Part shown: piece by piece, positions 1-12,178 of the stretch
How positions within the stretch are numbered: position 1 is the stretch's first letter
Layout of the letters: every line of letters begins with the position of its first letter
Origin: Pararge aegeria
Taxonomy: Eukaryota; Arthropoda; Insecta; Lepidoptera; Nymphalidae
Direction: 5' to 3'
DNA: 64,000 bases
NCBI RefSeq assembly: GCF_905163445.1
Contig: NC_053202.1
Coordinates: forward strand, 11,780,001-11,844,000
Translations under genes and position numbers: made by a program
Notes under the pieces: model-generated
Seen by the model: the letters and a program-made list of their open reading frames with translations, nothing else
Told to the model about the DNA's origin: nothing
Databases searched by the model: none

Positions 1-767
1 GCTTAAGTTTCATTTTTACGAATGTATTTAGTTATCACCATCTATACAAGTTTTATGTATCTAATATAGGTATCAAGAGTGCCGTTTACAGGCCATATAA
101 AAACATCTGACTTTAGCTTATATTCACTATGGCGGCTGTATAGCGCCATTTTTAAATTCGTGTCAAAATTCGTAGTATTCTTCTTTTTCTTTGTTCTGCG
201 ATCTGTTAGTCAGTCAGCCAGTAGACTTGAATATTAAATTAAAAAAACTCAAAATTAAATAAGGAACACATCATTATTAACTACTAACATACCCGACAAT
301 TAGACAACCTACTTTCATCCCCATGAGATACAAACAACTTTAAACCATTGTACTACTATACTTTAGAGTTCATAATCGAATAAAATACGAGGCGGGATTG
401 AAAAAATGAGTTTTTTTCCCCGCCAATACATCTGTCAGCGTGACGTTTGTGTCACCGAGCGGCAATAATGTGGGCCGCACACGACACGATCTGTTGTTCG
501 GCCGTTATTGGGCGACGACGTATTTGTTAAGTTTTAAACGTTCACCTAATTACCTCGTAAACGTATTAAGAGACGGGATAGGTGTGATGAATAGTTAAAT
601 AGTAAATGTTTGTTTTTAGAATGCATTTATTTGTTTATACTTTGTGTACCGTCGAGTTGGGTAACTTTTTCGATGCTATTTTAATAATCACCGGAAGCAG
701 AATATTATAGTACCTTTATATTTAAATTATTATTATAAATTGCGAAAGTGTGTTTGTTTGTTTGTTT
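1..767. other. no gene seen; unique AT-rich DNA with a GC-richer core
   Basis: No coding exon or repeat family is recognisable. 430-530 is noticeably richer in CpG than its surroundings and could be a conserved regulatory block. It is only a candidate, because conservation cannot be tested here. Confidence 0.3.
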
Positions 768-958
768 GCCTTCTCTGGATCAATCAACTGGATTTTTGGC
801 ATAGAGTTCGTTGAAAGGACGGAGGATAATTTGTACAACCGATTGCTCAACGGGCTTTTCGTGCTCCGGACGGGTACAATTTTATTTTAACAGGATTCAA
901 ACCCCGGACCTTGTTATCCGTAGTTAAAAATGCTATCCACCAGACCAATGAGGCGGTC
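768..958 (-). mobile_element. tRNA-derived SINE (SINE-M), minus strand
   Basis: On the minus strand the head reads CCGCCTCATTGGTCTGGTGG (A-box region), followed about 40 nt later by GGTTTGAATCC (B box). The body, with TTGAAAGGACGGAGGAT, recurs as a fragment at about 35335-35392. Diverged. Confidence 0.55.
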
Positions 959-1012
959 TTAATGACAAAATTGGCAGCGTCACCACAAGTTAGATAAAAT
1001 TAAAATTAAACT

Positions 1013-1150
1013 TAAAATTGTTGGAAAAGAGCAACTTCTGAGTTGCTGACTGTCTCTTTTTTCCGCCTTCCTAAACCGACACTCAACAACAGACAGACTT
1101 GACTCTTGATTGTTGCAAATAAAGTAGGCTTACTTGAAATAAATGTTATA
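1013..1150 (+). mobile_element. LINE-C 3' fragment, degraded
   Basis: Matches the 3' end of the LINE-C family (GGAAAAGAGCAACTTCTGAG ... CTTACTTGAAATAAATG). Much diverged and lacking the terminal GAATTT repeats. Confidence 0.5.
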
Positions 1151-1609
1151 ATTATGTTTTTTAATATAATTTTCGACTGTGTGCTGTAGATTTTAGTAAC
1201 ATTTGATTTGATAATATAGACAACAAACAAAAATTAAGTTTATCCTCACCAAACAGCAGATAACCAATTATTTATAACTTCACTTACAACATTTAAATCC
1301 AATTTCCTGTAATTAGAACCTATTGCCGACATAAAAAAAACTAAGCACAACCGACTGTATTAAACTACATCGAACAATCGAACCGGTAGCGCTTCGTATA
1401 AATCACCACAGGCAATAATGCGGGCATCCCCTGGGTGCCTGCCGTGGCGTGTAGGGGGCCCATATCATCACCATTTTTGAAAAACCTCCCTGGCACTGCG
1501 AATACTGTCTAATAAGTAGCCCTAAACCTTTTTGCAAATATACCAATGTTACCTACATATAGCTCACGGGCAGCATTCCGTGACGCGTGGTTCAAGCTTT
1601 TTGCTTTTT

Positions 1610-1848
1610 GACGGCCGATTGTCGCAGTGGGCAGCTACCCTGATTTCTGAGTCCGTTTCGCTGTGGTAAACAACTGGAAAAATGATTGTGTGACGAACTG
1701 TTTTTCAGTGTCTTGGTGTTTATCTGTATATAATAAGTATTTATGTATATTATTCATCAGTCATCTTATTACCCATAACACAAGCTAAACTTACTTTGGG
1801 TCCGGACTCTGGATGGCGACGTGTGTATCGCATATTTTTTTATTTTGT
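1610..1848 (+). mobile_element. SINE-A, diverged copy
   Basis: tRNA-derived head ACGGCCGATTGTCGCAGTGG with a damaged B box, then the family body (TTTTTCAGTGTCTTGG, ATTCATCAGTCATCTTA, CCCATAACACAAGCTA) and an altered 3' end. SINE-A resembles the Metulj-type SINEs of nymphalid butterflies; the name is tentative. Confidence 0.75.
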
Positions 1849-1855
1849 TTACCCA

Positions 1856-3850
1856 AAAAGTACACATATATCTATAGACAGTATACATATAGCTCATGCA
1901 AACCGTTCGGTGATGATGACGCGAGTTCCATGATTTTTGTTCAAAGGAGTTTTCATTTCAAAAAAAATGTTGGGACACTTCCTGATAATAGCGTACACGT
2001 GGTCACCGTTAAGAGTTTCTCGTCACATAATTGCTTAAATTGTTATTAGAAATAAAGACATATGGACGAGAGGGGAAGGTGGTGTATTTATAGGCGCAGT
2101 GAGATATGGGGTTTTGATGGTGTCGTTTTGGTTGTACCGAGTGATTTAGGGGGGATTTCATTTGGTGGAATTTTGAAAGATCTCTGTTAATGAAGCGTTC
2201 ATATTAATGCGCTTTTATTATTTGAAGTGACTTCTTTGTCGGCCTTTTGACTTATTACACTCTTCTTTAGTTTAGAAAATATCGGGGCCCGATTATCTAT
2301 ATCATTCGCATCAAAGAGGATACAAACACTATTTTAATTAGAACACCAATGAGGATACAAACATATTTAAAACCAATTAATTACCTATCATATTATTCTA
2401 TCAATAAGTAGGTACTGTTATCTCGGCTTCTTTTTTTTATGTTATGAGACCAAATATTTTTTATAAATCTACGACTGTCCGTGTCATTTGATAGTCTTAT
2501 TCTCAAAGAAAGCAGGCGAGCGAGCCAACGCGGTAGGCCTTTGAATATCTGTCGAATAGCGGAGGACATTTTGTAGGAAACCCGCTGTTTTCCGCATTCT
2601 TCGTCCGCGTTTATTACGTTCGGTTACGTAACAAATCCCCAAGAAGCTGCTGGTTTTCTGTAATGGGTTGATATGCGGACCTAACTTACAATTAATATGA
2701 TTTTACCACTAAATCGAGCCGATAAAGAATCAGCCGGACCTGTTTACCCTTGTTAAGAGCCAGAAAAAAACGTCCAAAACAATAAATAAAGCATAGAAAT
2801 ATAAATAAAATTCAAGTGGCACGCTCAAGAGGGCTCAAACGGTTTGTTTTGACTACTCCGGTCTGGAGTGAAGAGGTGGTAAAAAATTATCTCCAAAACT
2901 GAAGCATCAAAGTATCCGAACGAACGCACTCCGCCTGTGCGGAGATAAAAAGGTTTTATGCGTATTTTACAATGAATTTCAGAATATTACGATCACTTTT
3001 TATTTATTCGACGTCGTCATCGAATAAAAAAAGGAAAGTTACTTATTACCTACTTGACTGCTTAATGCAGATTTTCTATATTCAATCTATCCGTAATCTT
3101 TAGATTGTTTACTTACCAACGTTGTTAATGTCAAAAATATCCATGCATTTTTAAACAAATAACAACTGAATGAATGAGCGAGTAAATGAACACTTTGCTA
3201 AGCAACTTATCAACAGATTACAGATGGATTTACTTATTATATCCTGTAAGAGATGAAAACGCAGCCGAATGGTTCTAATCCATTCATATAATCTTAAACC
3301 ACATAAATAATAAATCTACACCTATCATCAGGTTAGAATTATTTTATTATGCTTATCAAATGCAACAGTTTTCCGTTTCGGACTTCTTCGCTCTGTAAAC
3401 ACGCCTAAAAATGTTCCGTGTGTAAAGGCCCTAAGATTGAACCGCGCAGTTTACTATATCTATCCCGGAATAGGCTAAATGACTGTCTTAAAAATTTCAC
3501 TTATTCTGTTAATTCTTAAAGAATATTATTTTTAAATATTAATGGCCGCCCGTGGTTAAAATCAGCCTTGAATTAATCCTTGGCAGGTTTCTACTGCCAT
3601 GATGCTGCAACACAGAGAGATAATAATTTGAATGAATGAATGAATGAATGAATTTGGTATGTTGCTTCAAGAATTGTGGTCAGTAAAACTTATTATGTTT
3701 AGTATGATTAGACAAAATTAGAAAATAGAGGGTAGGTATGTATAGGTATATTTTTGTATAAAACACAAATCCATAAATGTATGTATGTTCATGTATGTTT
3801 ATATCTTATTTCTATATTTATATATTTAAAAATATATTTAGGTATATTAT
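1856..3850. other. no gene seen; unique AT-rich DNA
   Basis: No exon recognised. Contains a (TGAA) microsatellite at 3631-3653 and a CpG-richer patch at 2505-2645. The rest is AT-rich without evident repeats; probably intronic or intergenic. Confidence 0.4.
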
Positions 3851-3854
3851 AGTT

Positions 3855-4085
3855 ATATATTTTATTTATGTATTTGTATAATTTTTAAATCTTATTGATC
3901 GCACTACCTACCTCTTTTCTATGTATTTTCCTTTTACGCCTTTGGTTGCCTGGATGGAATCGCTACGTAGCGATAAGGACAGCAAATTGTACTCAACTGT
4001 GTACTCTTGCTCTATGTTTATATCTCTGTAACTACCTACTTATTTTCTTTGGTGTATAATAAAAGTGTATTTATGCATTAATTCA
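3855..4085 (+). mobile_element. LINE-E 3' end
   Basis: 3' end of a non-LTR family marked by TTGGTTGCCTGG, the palindrome ATCGCTACGTAGCGAT (3959-3974), GGTGTATAATAAAAGTGTAT and a short terminal repeat. The family recurs at 11.4, 30.2, 33.2, 39.7, 43.3, 53.9 and 62.0 kb. Confidence 0.7.
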
Positions 4086-4214
4086 TCCCATTCCTCTTAA
4101 TAAGGCCGTAGCACACACTGCTCTGTCGTATAGCTAGTCAAAATGGCTACATCAATGGCAGGCTCCAGAGTAAGCGCGTGACATTGTCATTCAAGTTCAA
4201 TAATACTATCCCGT

Positions 4215-4545
4215 TTATTCATAAAACGTCACGGTAGCTCCTTTGCCTAGTACAAGGTTTGTTCGCTCGCAATCGAGGCGTCGTATTCGAGTATTAAACT
4301 CCGTAAAGCCAAAGTAAAATGAATTTAATACCACTTGATTTAGAGTCGCAAATCGTGTACTTCTGATTTTTGTTTAACAAATGTTCTACCATAAGCCCAA
4401 GCTAAAGAATTGTAGGCAAATTCGAACCTTAAAGCAATGCAGATAAGAACCATTTTACTTCGATGTTAAAATATTTCCATACTCGAAAACGACTCCGCGT
4501 TTGCGAGCGAGCAAATCGTGTGCTAAGGCTACCAAACGTTATAAT
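4215..4545. mobile_element. old MITE with long diverged terminal inverted repeats
   Basis: Left arm (ACGGTAGCTCCTTTG ... TTTGTTCGCTCGCAATCG ... ATTCGAGTAT) and right arm (ATACTCG ... GTTTGCGAGCGAGCAAAT ... AGGCTACC) are inverted relative to each other over about 90 bp, with many mismatches. About 330 bp in total, no ORF. Superfamily not assigned. Confidence 0.6.
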
Positions 4546-7080
4546 TTCTGCGTCAAGCGTCAGCGGGCGCACACAATCGGCAAGCTCCTTAAACATATAA
4601 TAAATATGTTGATGAGTAAACTCTCAGTTCAGCACACATATAATTACATTTCGCATACAACGAGCTGATGTAAACGGTTGGGTGAAAACCATTCATTAGT
4701 GTACCTAGCCGGCTTATCTACGCGAGCATTCGTATTGTACAAATTCAACTATGCGGTTAAATATATCGCTATGATCTAAATATTTGAACCTTATTATCAT
4801 GGTGTTTGGAGTGGAAACGATTCAAAACGCAAATAAAATGTTTCTACTATATCAAACTCTTTAGTTTCTCTTTGGGATGTGTTTTTGAAAACATGATTCT
4901 AAATTGACAACCTATGTTCGTAAAGCAAATAGATTAGGATTCCTGTGGTTAAAATAAACATACAGGGCGTATGGATTTTGGATGAAAACAATCAATACTT
5001 AAATTTGTCAGCTTAGTTTCAGTTTTCCCCGGTCGTATCTAGGATACACAATTTTCCTCTGGAAAAAGTTGTCCAGATGTCATATTTTTTTAATCAACTG
5101 TTGATACAAAGCATTTTAGCTACTTGACACTGGCAAAGTACATTTCGCTTTGGCACTACAAAAGCCATAAATCAAAAGAAGAAAAATATAAAATATTTTT
5201 TTTAATCCCGTAGGTCTCTGGGTTCGTGTCCAGGATAGAAAATATTATATAAAGTATATTTCCAGGATGCAAGCTATTCCTTGCTGAACATAGCTAACAA
5301 AAAAAAACACACTTTCACATTTATGTTATCAAAATCGATGAGTGGATATGGATTATATTTCGTTTCTTTGGAAAGATGAAAATTATAAGAATTAAAAGGT
5401 GTATTTTGTATGGGCCCTTAGTTGTGTTTTTTTAACTGCCGTCGGCAAACGTAACTTTGTAGCTCGGTAACGATAAACATCGGTCGTTACACTGTCACGG
5501 CGTCTGCACTAACTGCCGATGTACTCCACGCGTGAAACCTTTTTATGCGGACGCGTTCTTTTTTCAAACACACAAGGAACCATTCAAAATTCAAAATTCG
5601 AGTGGAATGCACCGTGTTCCATTAGCAAACTGCAAAGCGCCAATAATTTATGCGTTCGGAATTCGGATACTCGTCTAGCATTTTGGCGCCCACTTTTGAA
5701 CTGTACCGCTATAATACTATTTTATTCTTCGTTCAAGTTTGGGGCACGATCAAAAATTATGCTGAACGAATGTAATTGCTATAACGATGATTGGTTTTCT
5801 TAATTTTTTAATAACTTTAATTGTTCTATGTAGGTAAACCATATTTTTATTTAATTAAATAATTGACAGTGAATAACATCAATTTGTTTTAACTTGTTAT
5901 GTTATTCGCGCCAAATCGTAATAACCGTGTCAAGCGAAATACACTAGATGGGTATTTATTAGTGAGTATTTCTTAAGGATTTAGTATCTTCTCAATTAGA
6001 TTTAAGTACCTATATTTTTTGGGATGCATCATGAAAATATTTTTAGTGTTTAAATTAACAGAGTTCTTCGCTATCTCGAAGGAAGAGAGATAAGTTAAAA
6101 GCCAATTTAAACCTTCAAAGTCCAAAGCCCGAAGTCATCCGTCCATTTATCAATTAGAGACAGGGTGTGACCAAAAGTTTCAAATCCGATATATAAAATC
6201 GAATCATATTCTAAACTACCGAATTACGCGATCATTTTCCGACAACAGATAAAATATCACACGCTAAGGGCACTCGGCTATTTACCTATTTGCTAATAAA
6301 TCGATAAAAAATCGAAACGTAAACTGGCCGGTAAATCGAATTCCCGATAGATTTTGCGGTTTATAAAAAACAACCGCAAATAATCATGTACGTAACTACT
6401 TATTCACAAATTGCCCTACAAAATGGTCGGTAAGCGCAAACAATCTTAAGGTGGTGCTCAACGGGCCATGTCGGTGGTAGCTGGTGGTGACTAGGTGGGA
6501 GATATCGCCGTGTGAACAGCGCCCGTGAGAATGTGGTTATCTGTCATTATGATTTTTTATCTGTGGCTACCGAATTCGGCGCTGTCAATTTTCTTTTTAA
6601 TCTTTCATTGTAAAGCTTAGTTTATACTACACATTACAGCCGATCACAGCATGTCGCTTCTCTTTTTATGCCTAGATCTAAAAAGTAGTACAGACGGGTA
6701 CCTGTTAGCCGTAAAATGCGAGAAATTAACAATTTTGTACAATTTAGGTATATTATAACCTATATCTATTCTCATAATGAAGAGCGAATCTAAACCCTAT
6801 AAGTTAAGATTAAGAATAGTCAATAGGTTTAGAAAAATAATTTGTCTATGTAACAATGAAATATGTTTCCTGACTTATAATATTTTAATCCATGGCTCTA
6901 AAATTAGCAGTATGTTAATAATAATAATAAAATTCTTTATTACACTCCAAAACATGAAACATTATAAATAAATAAATTATAAACGAAATTACTAATTTAT
7001 TTAATGATTGTAGAAATTGCTAGAAAAATGTCGTTTTTATTTAACATGTAATTAGATTTTTTTTTGGTTTCTTTTTCTAT
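4546..7080. other. no gene seen; unique AT-rich DNA
   Basis: No convincing coding exon or family repeat. 5440-5530 is CpG-richer. The short reading frames present have compositions typical of random AT-rich DNA. Confidence 0.4.
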
Positions 7081-7086
7081 TCTATC

Positions 7087-7322
7087 GACGGCCGATTGGC
7101 GCAGTGCTTTCGGAGTCCAAGGTCGTGGGTCGATTCCTACAACTGGAACATGTTTGTGTGATGAACATGAATGTTTTTCAGTGTCTGGGTATTTCTCTGT
7201 ATATTATAAGTAAGTATTTACTCGTATGTCTATTATATTCATAAAAATAATAACACAAGCTATGCTTACTTTGGGGCTAGATGGCGGTGTGTGTATTGTC
7301 GTAGTTTATTTATTTATTTATT
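7087..7322 (+). mobile_element. SINE-A
   Basis: Head GACGGCCGATTGGCGCAGTG with a short deletion before the B box (GGGTCGATTCC), full body, and the ATTGTCGTAGTTTATTTATT 3' end. Confidence 0.85.
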
Positions 7323-7626
7323 AGTAGGTAATTTTAATATCGTAGCTGGGCACAAATTTTGACAATAATATTATAAGCCTGCCTATATTAAATACTTTCG
7401 AGATTCATTCCAAAAGATTATAAGTAAAATTAACACAATTTAAAGTTATTCCGGATAAGTTTCTTTCCGGATTCCTCTCGCTAGATCCTACGTTCCGAAC
7501 CAGTGGTAGAGTCTCGAAACCAACAGACTCGAAGTTTCAAATAATATATAGAAGGTTATATAAAAAAGGGCTACTGAAAAAATGAAAAAAACTTTATAAT
7601 ATGCAAAATTGATACTTGCTCCAAGT

Positions 7627-7935
7627 GTAGGTAAAACACTAATAAACATTACAAAATTAATTTGGTGATAAACTTATTATTTGTTTTTTTTTTAACTCCC
7701 TAGTGAAGTACCTAAATAGATTATATTCACGTCTGTCAATTTTTATAATGTATTTAGGTACTTCACTAGCGAGTTTAAAAAAAAAACAAATAATAAGAGT
7801 ATCACAAGTTAGCCTACCTTATCATTTTGTTTACATTTTTGGTAAATATAAGAATTGCAATTCACGGTTTTTTTTAAACTTGCTAGATTATAAAACACCA
7901 AATTAATTTATAATTTTTATTAGTGTTTTACCTAC
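7627..7935. mobile_element. fold-back (MITE-like) element with nested inverted repeats
   Basis: Outer arms 7627-7667 and 7896-7935 (GTAGGTAAAACACTAATAAA type) and inner arms 7673-7716 and 7752-7797 (around TAGTGAAGTACCTAAAT) are inverted copies. The whole folds into a long hairpin with an asymmetric bulge. No ORF of note and no relative elsewhere in the window. Confidence 0.7.
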
Positions 7936-7939
7936 TATT

Positions 7940-8200
7940 TAGTCCCAGATGATTCCAGTACGCAGAGCCCTCTTTAACCGGATACTTATCCCTAATTAAG
8001 AGGCCCAAACAGCAACATAGTCACGGCCCATTTCGGGAGTTCAGTTGTCTGTCCGCGCGACACTGGGACGCAATCGGCCGTGGCGGGAACCCGCCCGTTC
8101 AGGCGGGACCGCTTTGTGGCTGTTTTGATTGCCGCTGCTTATTACGAGCTAAGGCTAAATATAGGACATTTTATCATTTCGGCTTTTTATTTTTTTATTC
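7940..8200. other. no gene seen; CpG-rich unique patch
   Basis: 8020-8125 is GC-rich with a small inverted repeat (GGCGGGAACCCGCC and a nearby GGCGGGACC). It could be a regulatory block; nothing coding is recognised. Confidence 0.3.
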
Positions 8201-8201
8201 C

Positions 8202-8528
8202 ACTACATGTTGGTCCTTGACTGAAATCTCACCTGCTGTAAGTGATGATGCAGTCTAAGATGGTAGCGGGCTAACCTGTTAGGGAGTATGACAGTTATAT
8301 CTAACCCAAATCAGGTTTGTACACGACATCGTAATAGCGGTACGTCTATGTCGGTAGGATGGTAACTAGCCACGACCGAAACTTCTGAAGAGAAAGAGAA
8401 AAGAAGAGAGAGAAAATTCAGAAATTATAAACTCCGAATGTCCCTGAGCCGTTGAAATCCTGGATGGTGCCGGGAATCGAACCCGGGACTTCTAACATAA
8501 AACATAGAGCTCACCGTTGCGTACGGGA
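8202..8528 (-). mobile_element. SINE-D (tRNA-derived), minus strand
   Basis: The minus-strand B box appears as GCCGGGAATCGAACCCGGGA at 8468-8487. The body includes TAGCGGGCTAACCTGTTAGG and a GATGATGCAGTCTAAGATGG end. Related copies at 29.8, 43.2, 47.0 and 56.2 kb. Confidence 0.75.
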
Positions 8529-8548
8529 AGTTGTCAAAATTATTTGTT

Positions 8549-8650
8549 TGAACCCATTACCGACACACGACAGCACGGCTCTCCTCACACAAGGAGGGTT
8601 CCTCAGGTTTTTTCCTTTTACCGTTAAAGCAAGTGTCATTAAATTACATT
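8549..8650 (-). mobile_element. SINE-H fragment, minus strand
   Basis: Contains AACCCATTACCG, an inverted match to the family 3' half, and TACCGTTAAAGCAAGTG, then ends. Lacks the tRNA head. Confidence 0.6.
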
Positions 8651-9540
8651 AATTTAATTAATATACTTAAACGTACAATGGGTTGATATCACAATTACCT
8701 GTCAGATCGATTTTTTGAATTTTGAATTTGAATTATAAGTACTACTTAGAAGCGTATGCTAAAGCAAGTATCCCGAGGTTTTAAAAAAAACAAAACAATT
8801 ACGGAAGAAGTTAAGCACTATTTTGTTTTTTTTTTTAATGATCAAGTCCTTGAAGGCCTTTCAAAAAATATTACATTTCAGCTTAACACTATTTTGTTCC
8901 TTCTGGCTTTACACAGATTAGGCAATGAGTTAAGCACTTCTGATCTTAGGACCATCGAACATCACAGACACACAAACAACAAAACATCAAACAAAGAAAC
9001 AACGACAGACGCTAAAAACCGTCTTGTGAATAACAAGCAAGGAATTACAGTCATTAATATCACCGCGGCGATATTATGCATGTTTTTTTTCCTATTGCAG
9101 AGCTCTGTTATTATGTTTTATAATATTGCGATTAATATCTTTGTAGAGCTGATATTTTACGTGTGTAATTACGCCTTATCCATCAAATATTGTAGACTGC
9201 TCGTTACAGGCTACTTCGTCCGCGTTGTATTTCTATTATTCAATGGAGAAGGTTCTAAATTCGAATGTATGTTTTTTTTATATTTCTTACTCAATTACTC
9301 AGCCAATTATAAACAGATTTTTATGATTATTTTTTGTTTAGTAAGTTATACTTAAGAGATTATTAAGCCCCATTTTAATTTGGCGAAGACATATTGGATC
9401 TCCTGGAAAAATCGAGGGAAGTCTTCAAATATTATAGGCACACCTGATATCGATTAGAGTATTATTTAATGTAACTTGAGCATTTTCTTTCGAAAAGCAC
9501 CAACCATGTCACATCGTCACGCCGATGTGACATACCTAAC
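8651..9540. other. no supported gene
   Basis: A 199-codon open frame at 8756-9355 is mostly T/A-rich homopolymer-driven residues (F, I, L, K, N) with no domain. The region otherwise holds nothing recognised. Confidence 0.4.
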
Positions 9541-9544
9541 CCCT

Positions 9545-9615
9545 AACCCCTTCTCATTGTGGGAGGAGAGCCGTGCCCAGTAGTGGGCCGGTAAAGGATT
9601 GATATGATGATGATG
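9545..9615 (+). mobile_element. SINE-H 3' tail
   Basis: AACCCCTTCTCATTGTGGG ... AGTGGGCCGGTAAAGGATTG ends in ATGATGATGATG, the RTE-like simple tail of SINE-H. Confidence 0.7.
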
Positions 9616-9619
9616 CTTG

Positions 9620-10660
9620 TGGAGAGCCCAACTGAAATATTTGTCTTCATAAGTTCATAAGTTGAATAGATACCACAGTTACAAATATGTCGTACTGACG
9701 GAGGTGAAAATACGGTCGTAAGCTATTTTTAAAAGAATGTGTAGCAAAAAAGTTAATAGGTTCATAGGTTTCAACGTTTTCAGAAATCGATTTGGCCCGT
9801 ATCGCGAGTTTTTCTATCGATCGGTGATAAAAAAAACCAATGAATCACACGTAAGTTTTGTGTTCGCCACGCTTTTTTCGCCAAAGAGAATGGAATGGGC
9901 CTTAAAATCGTACAGAATGGGTCCCGACTTGACCGTAACTCGTCCGCGCCAGGATATTCAATTTGGACTTGTTAGTGAGATGAAATCTTTGTTCGTATCA
10001 ATTGTATCAACACAGCACGGTTAATAAAGATTCAATGGCTGCCGACCGTCCTCAGGATGTTTTTTTGCTAACGAGTTGATTAAAAACTGATGAGATACTT
10101 GATCGTCCACATCACTTGTAAACAGCATAACAGTGGTTAGGCGTTTTTTGCTGATAAATAAAATTAGAAGTGTTATTTTATAACATCTGGCTGACTTGAC
10201 CTTAGATTATGGCCAAATGTAATTCTAAAAAGCTGAGGTTGTATCTGTGTCTCTAATTGTTTTTTTTCGTCTTTATTCTTTCCCGTAGAAACAAAGGCAA
10301 AGGTATATCACGGTACTGCCAACATCCATAATTCATAAAAATAAATGAATAAAACGGAAAGTAAGTTGCCTACCATTCGAACTGAGAACCGGAATAAAAT
10401 GAATTTACAGTTTTAATTAAAAACATATTTTAAATCCAGTGCGTGTCAAAATATGCTGTCAAAGAACTTTTATTTATAAAATCAATATTGCCTATTATAT
10501 TCAATATTAATATTTTATATCTCATGCTAAGTAGAATTATTATGACAAATAGGTACTTAATTAATTAAGTGGTACATAATATAATCTGTAATATAAGACA
10601 ACCACAACGCATCTAAATTGCCAACCAGTGACGTAAAACACAGCTACAGAGAATGAATTG
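9620..10660. other. no gene seen; unique DNA
   Basis: A 95-codon open frame (9737-10024) shows no known domain or conserved-looking composition. AT-rich elsewhere. Confidence 0.35.
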
Positions 10661-10666
10661 ATACAA

Positions 10667-10906
10667 TCATCATCATCATCATCATATATATATATCACAA
10701 GCCTGCTACAGGGTACGGGTCTCCCTCCCAGAATGAAAAAAGTGTAGGCCGTAGTGCACCAAGTTTGAGAACATTATGCAGAACTCTCAGGCATACAGCT
10801 TCTTCCACCGTTAAATCAAATTGTATTTAATCGCACATAACTAAGAAAAAATTTGAGTTTCGAACTCTGTCCGCCACAAAGTGAAGCTACTAGGCTGTCA
10901 CCGCTA
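10667..10906 (-). mobile_element. SINE-H, near full length, minus strand
   Basis: Begins with (CAT)n then ATATATAT, runs through the inverted body, and ends in the inverted tRNA head (TTTCGAACTCTGTCC ... AGGCTGTCACCGCT). Confidence 0.8.
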
Positions 10907-10919
10907 TTAATGTAATACA

Positions 10920-11355
10920 AACAGACAATTGCCGTAGATTAGTAAACAGAACTTTTGCCTGTATTATGCTTATTACATAGATTGATCAGAAATTCGCCAT
11001 GCATTCAGTCTCATATCAAAGTCGCTTTAACACACTTCACAACATGCTCCGCACGACCTTTGTATCGATCGGTTCCGCAAGGCCGTTCAGACATCGACAA
11101 AACTTTGGCCAGGTAACATTCTACGTTGCCATCCATTACTTGCTGTCTTCCCTTATTAAATGCCAATGATGCAGAATCTCATCTTCTTCTTTATTCATGA
11201 TCATCATCTCAACACACAAATATGGTTTTTTATATATAATATGTATATATTTAAGTAATGAAATATGTATTTTATAATTTTTATAAGTGTTTTTACCTAC
11301 ACTTGGAGGAATTATCAATTTTATAAATCCGAAATTTTTTATATGCATTTTAAAT
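10920..11355. other. no gene seen
   Basis: Unique AT-rich DNA; no exon or repeat recognised. Confidence 0.35.
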
Positions 11356-11359
11356 TTAT

Positions 11360-11572
11360 AAAAATGAAATATGTATTGTATGTATATATGTATATATGTA
11401 CCACCTAACTTTTGACTGTAACTGTTTTTTTATCTTCGCCACTGGTTGCCTGAAAGAAATCGCTATGTAGCGATAAGGCCGCCAAATTGTTAGCGTTGTA
11501 TTGTTATACTTTTATTTTGTTCTATGTACTTTTTGTGGTGTGCAATAAAAGTATATTCATTCATTCATTCGT
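11360..11572 (+). mobile_element. LINE-E 3' end
   Basis: ACTGGTTGCCTG, palindrome ATCGCTATGTAGCGAT at 11459-11474, AAGGCCGCCAAATTGT, GTGCAATAAAAGTATATTCA and a (TTCA)n terminus abutting the next SINE. Confidence 0.75.
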
Positions 11573-11809
11573 TCAACCCATTGCCGGTCCACTACAGGTC
11601 ACGGGTCTCCTCTCAGAATGAGAAGGGGTTAGGCCGTAGTCTACCACGCTGGTCAAGTGCGGATTGGAGACTTCACACGCCATTGAGAAATTTATTGAGA
11701 ACCCTTAGGCATGCAAGTTTCCTAAAGACGTTTTCCTTTACCGTTAAAGCAAGTGATATATAAATTGCTTACATTTAAATATCACTTGCTAATTTAATTG
11801 ACGTCGATT

Positions 11810-12178
11810 GGCGCAGTGGGCAGTGACCCTGATTTCTGAGTCCAAGGCCGTGGGTTCGATTCCCACAACTGGAAATGAAAATGTTTGTGTGGTGAACATG
11901 AATGTTTTTCAGTGTCTGGGTATTTATATGTATACTAGCGGACCCTAGCGCCATCTGTCGGGCTAATTTGTGAATCCAAACCATCCAGGGTGCCACCCAA
12001 ACGTATACAAAAAAATTCATTCAAATCGCACACGACTAAATATATATAAGTATACAAAGATATTAAGTATTTGTGTATATTATTCAATACAATATTCATC
12101 AGTCTGCTTAGTACGTACATAAACTACGCTTTTTTGAGGCTAGATATCGATGTATGTATTGTCGTAGTATATTTATTT
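11810..12178 (+). mobile_element. SINE-A nested in SINE-H and itself interrupted
   Basis: Head ACGTCGATTGGCGCAGTGGG with a perfect B box GGTTCGATTCC, body up to 11935, then a foreign 114-bp piece, then the body resumes to TATTGTCGTAGTATATTTAT. Confidence 0.85.
11936..12049 (+). mobile_element. CTAGCGGACC-type retroposed fragment inside SINE-A
   Basis: Starts TAGCGGACC, contains CGCCATCTGTCGGGCTAATT and CCACCCAAACGTATAC, and ends in a TATATATAAG tail. It is flanked by GTATAC at 11930-11935 and 12050-12055, a likely target-site duplication. A longer copy lies at 23473-23632. Confidence 0.75.

Noticed and set aside
8756..9355. Longest non-transposon open frame (199 codons)
   Set aside because: Composition follows AT-rich homopolymers, no domain or signal is convincing, and no splice or promoter context is seen.
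9737..10024. 95-codon open frame in unique DNA
   Set aside because: No recognisable domain; length is within chance for such a window.
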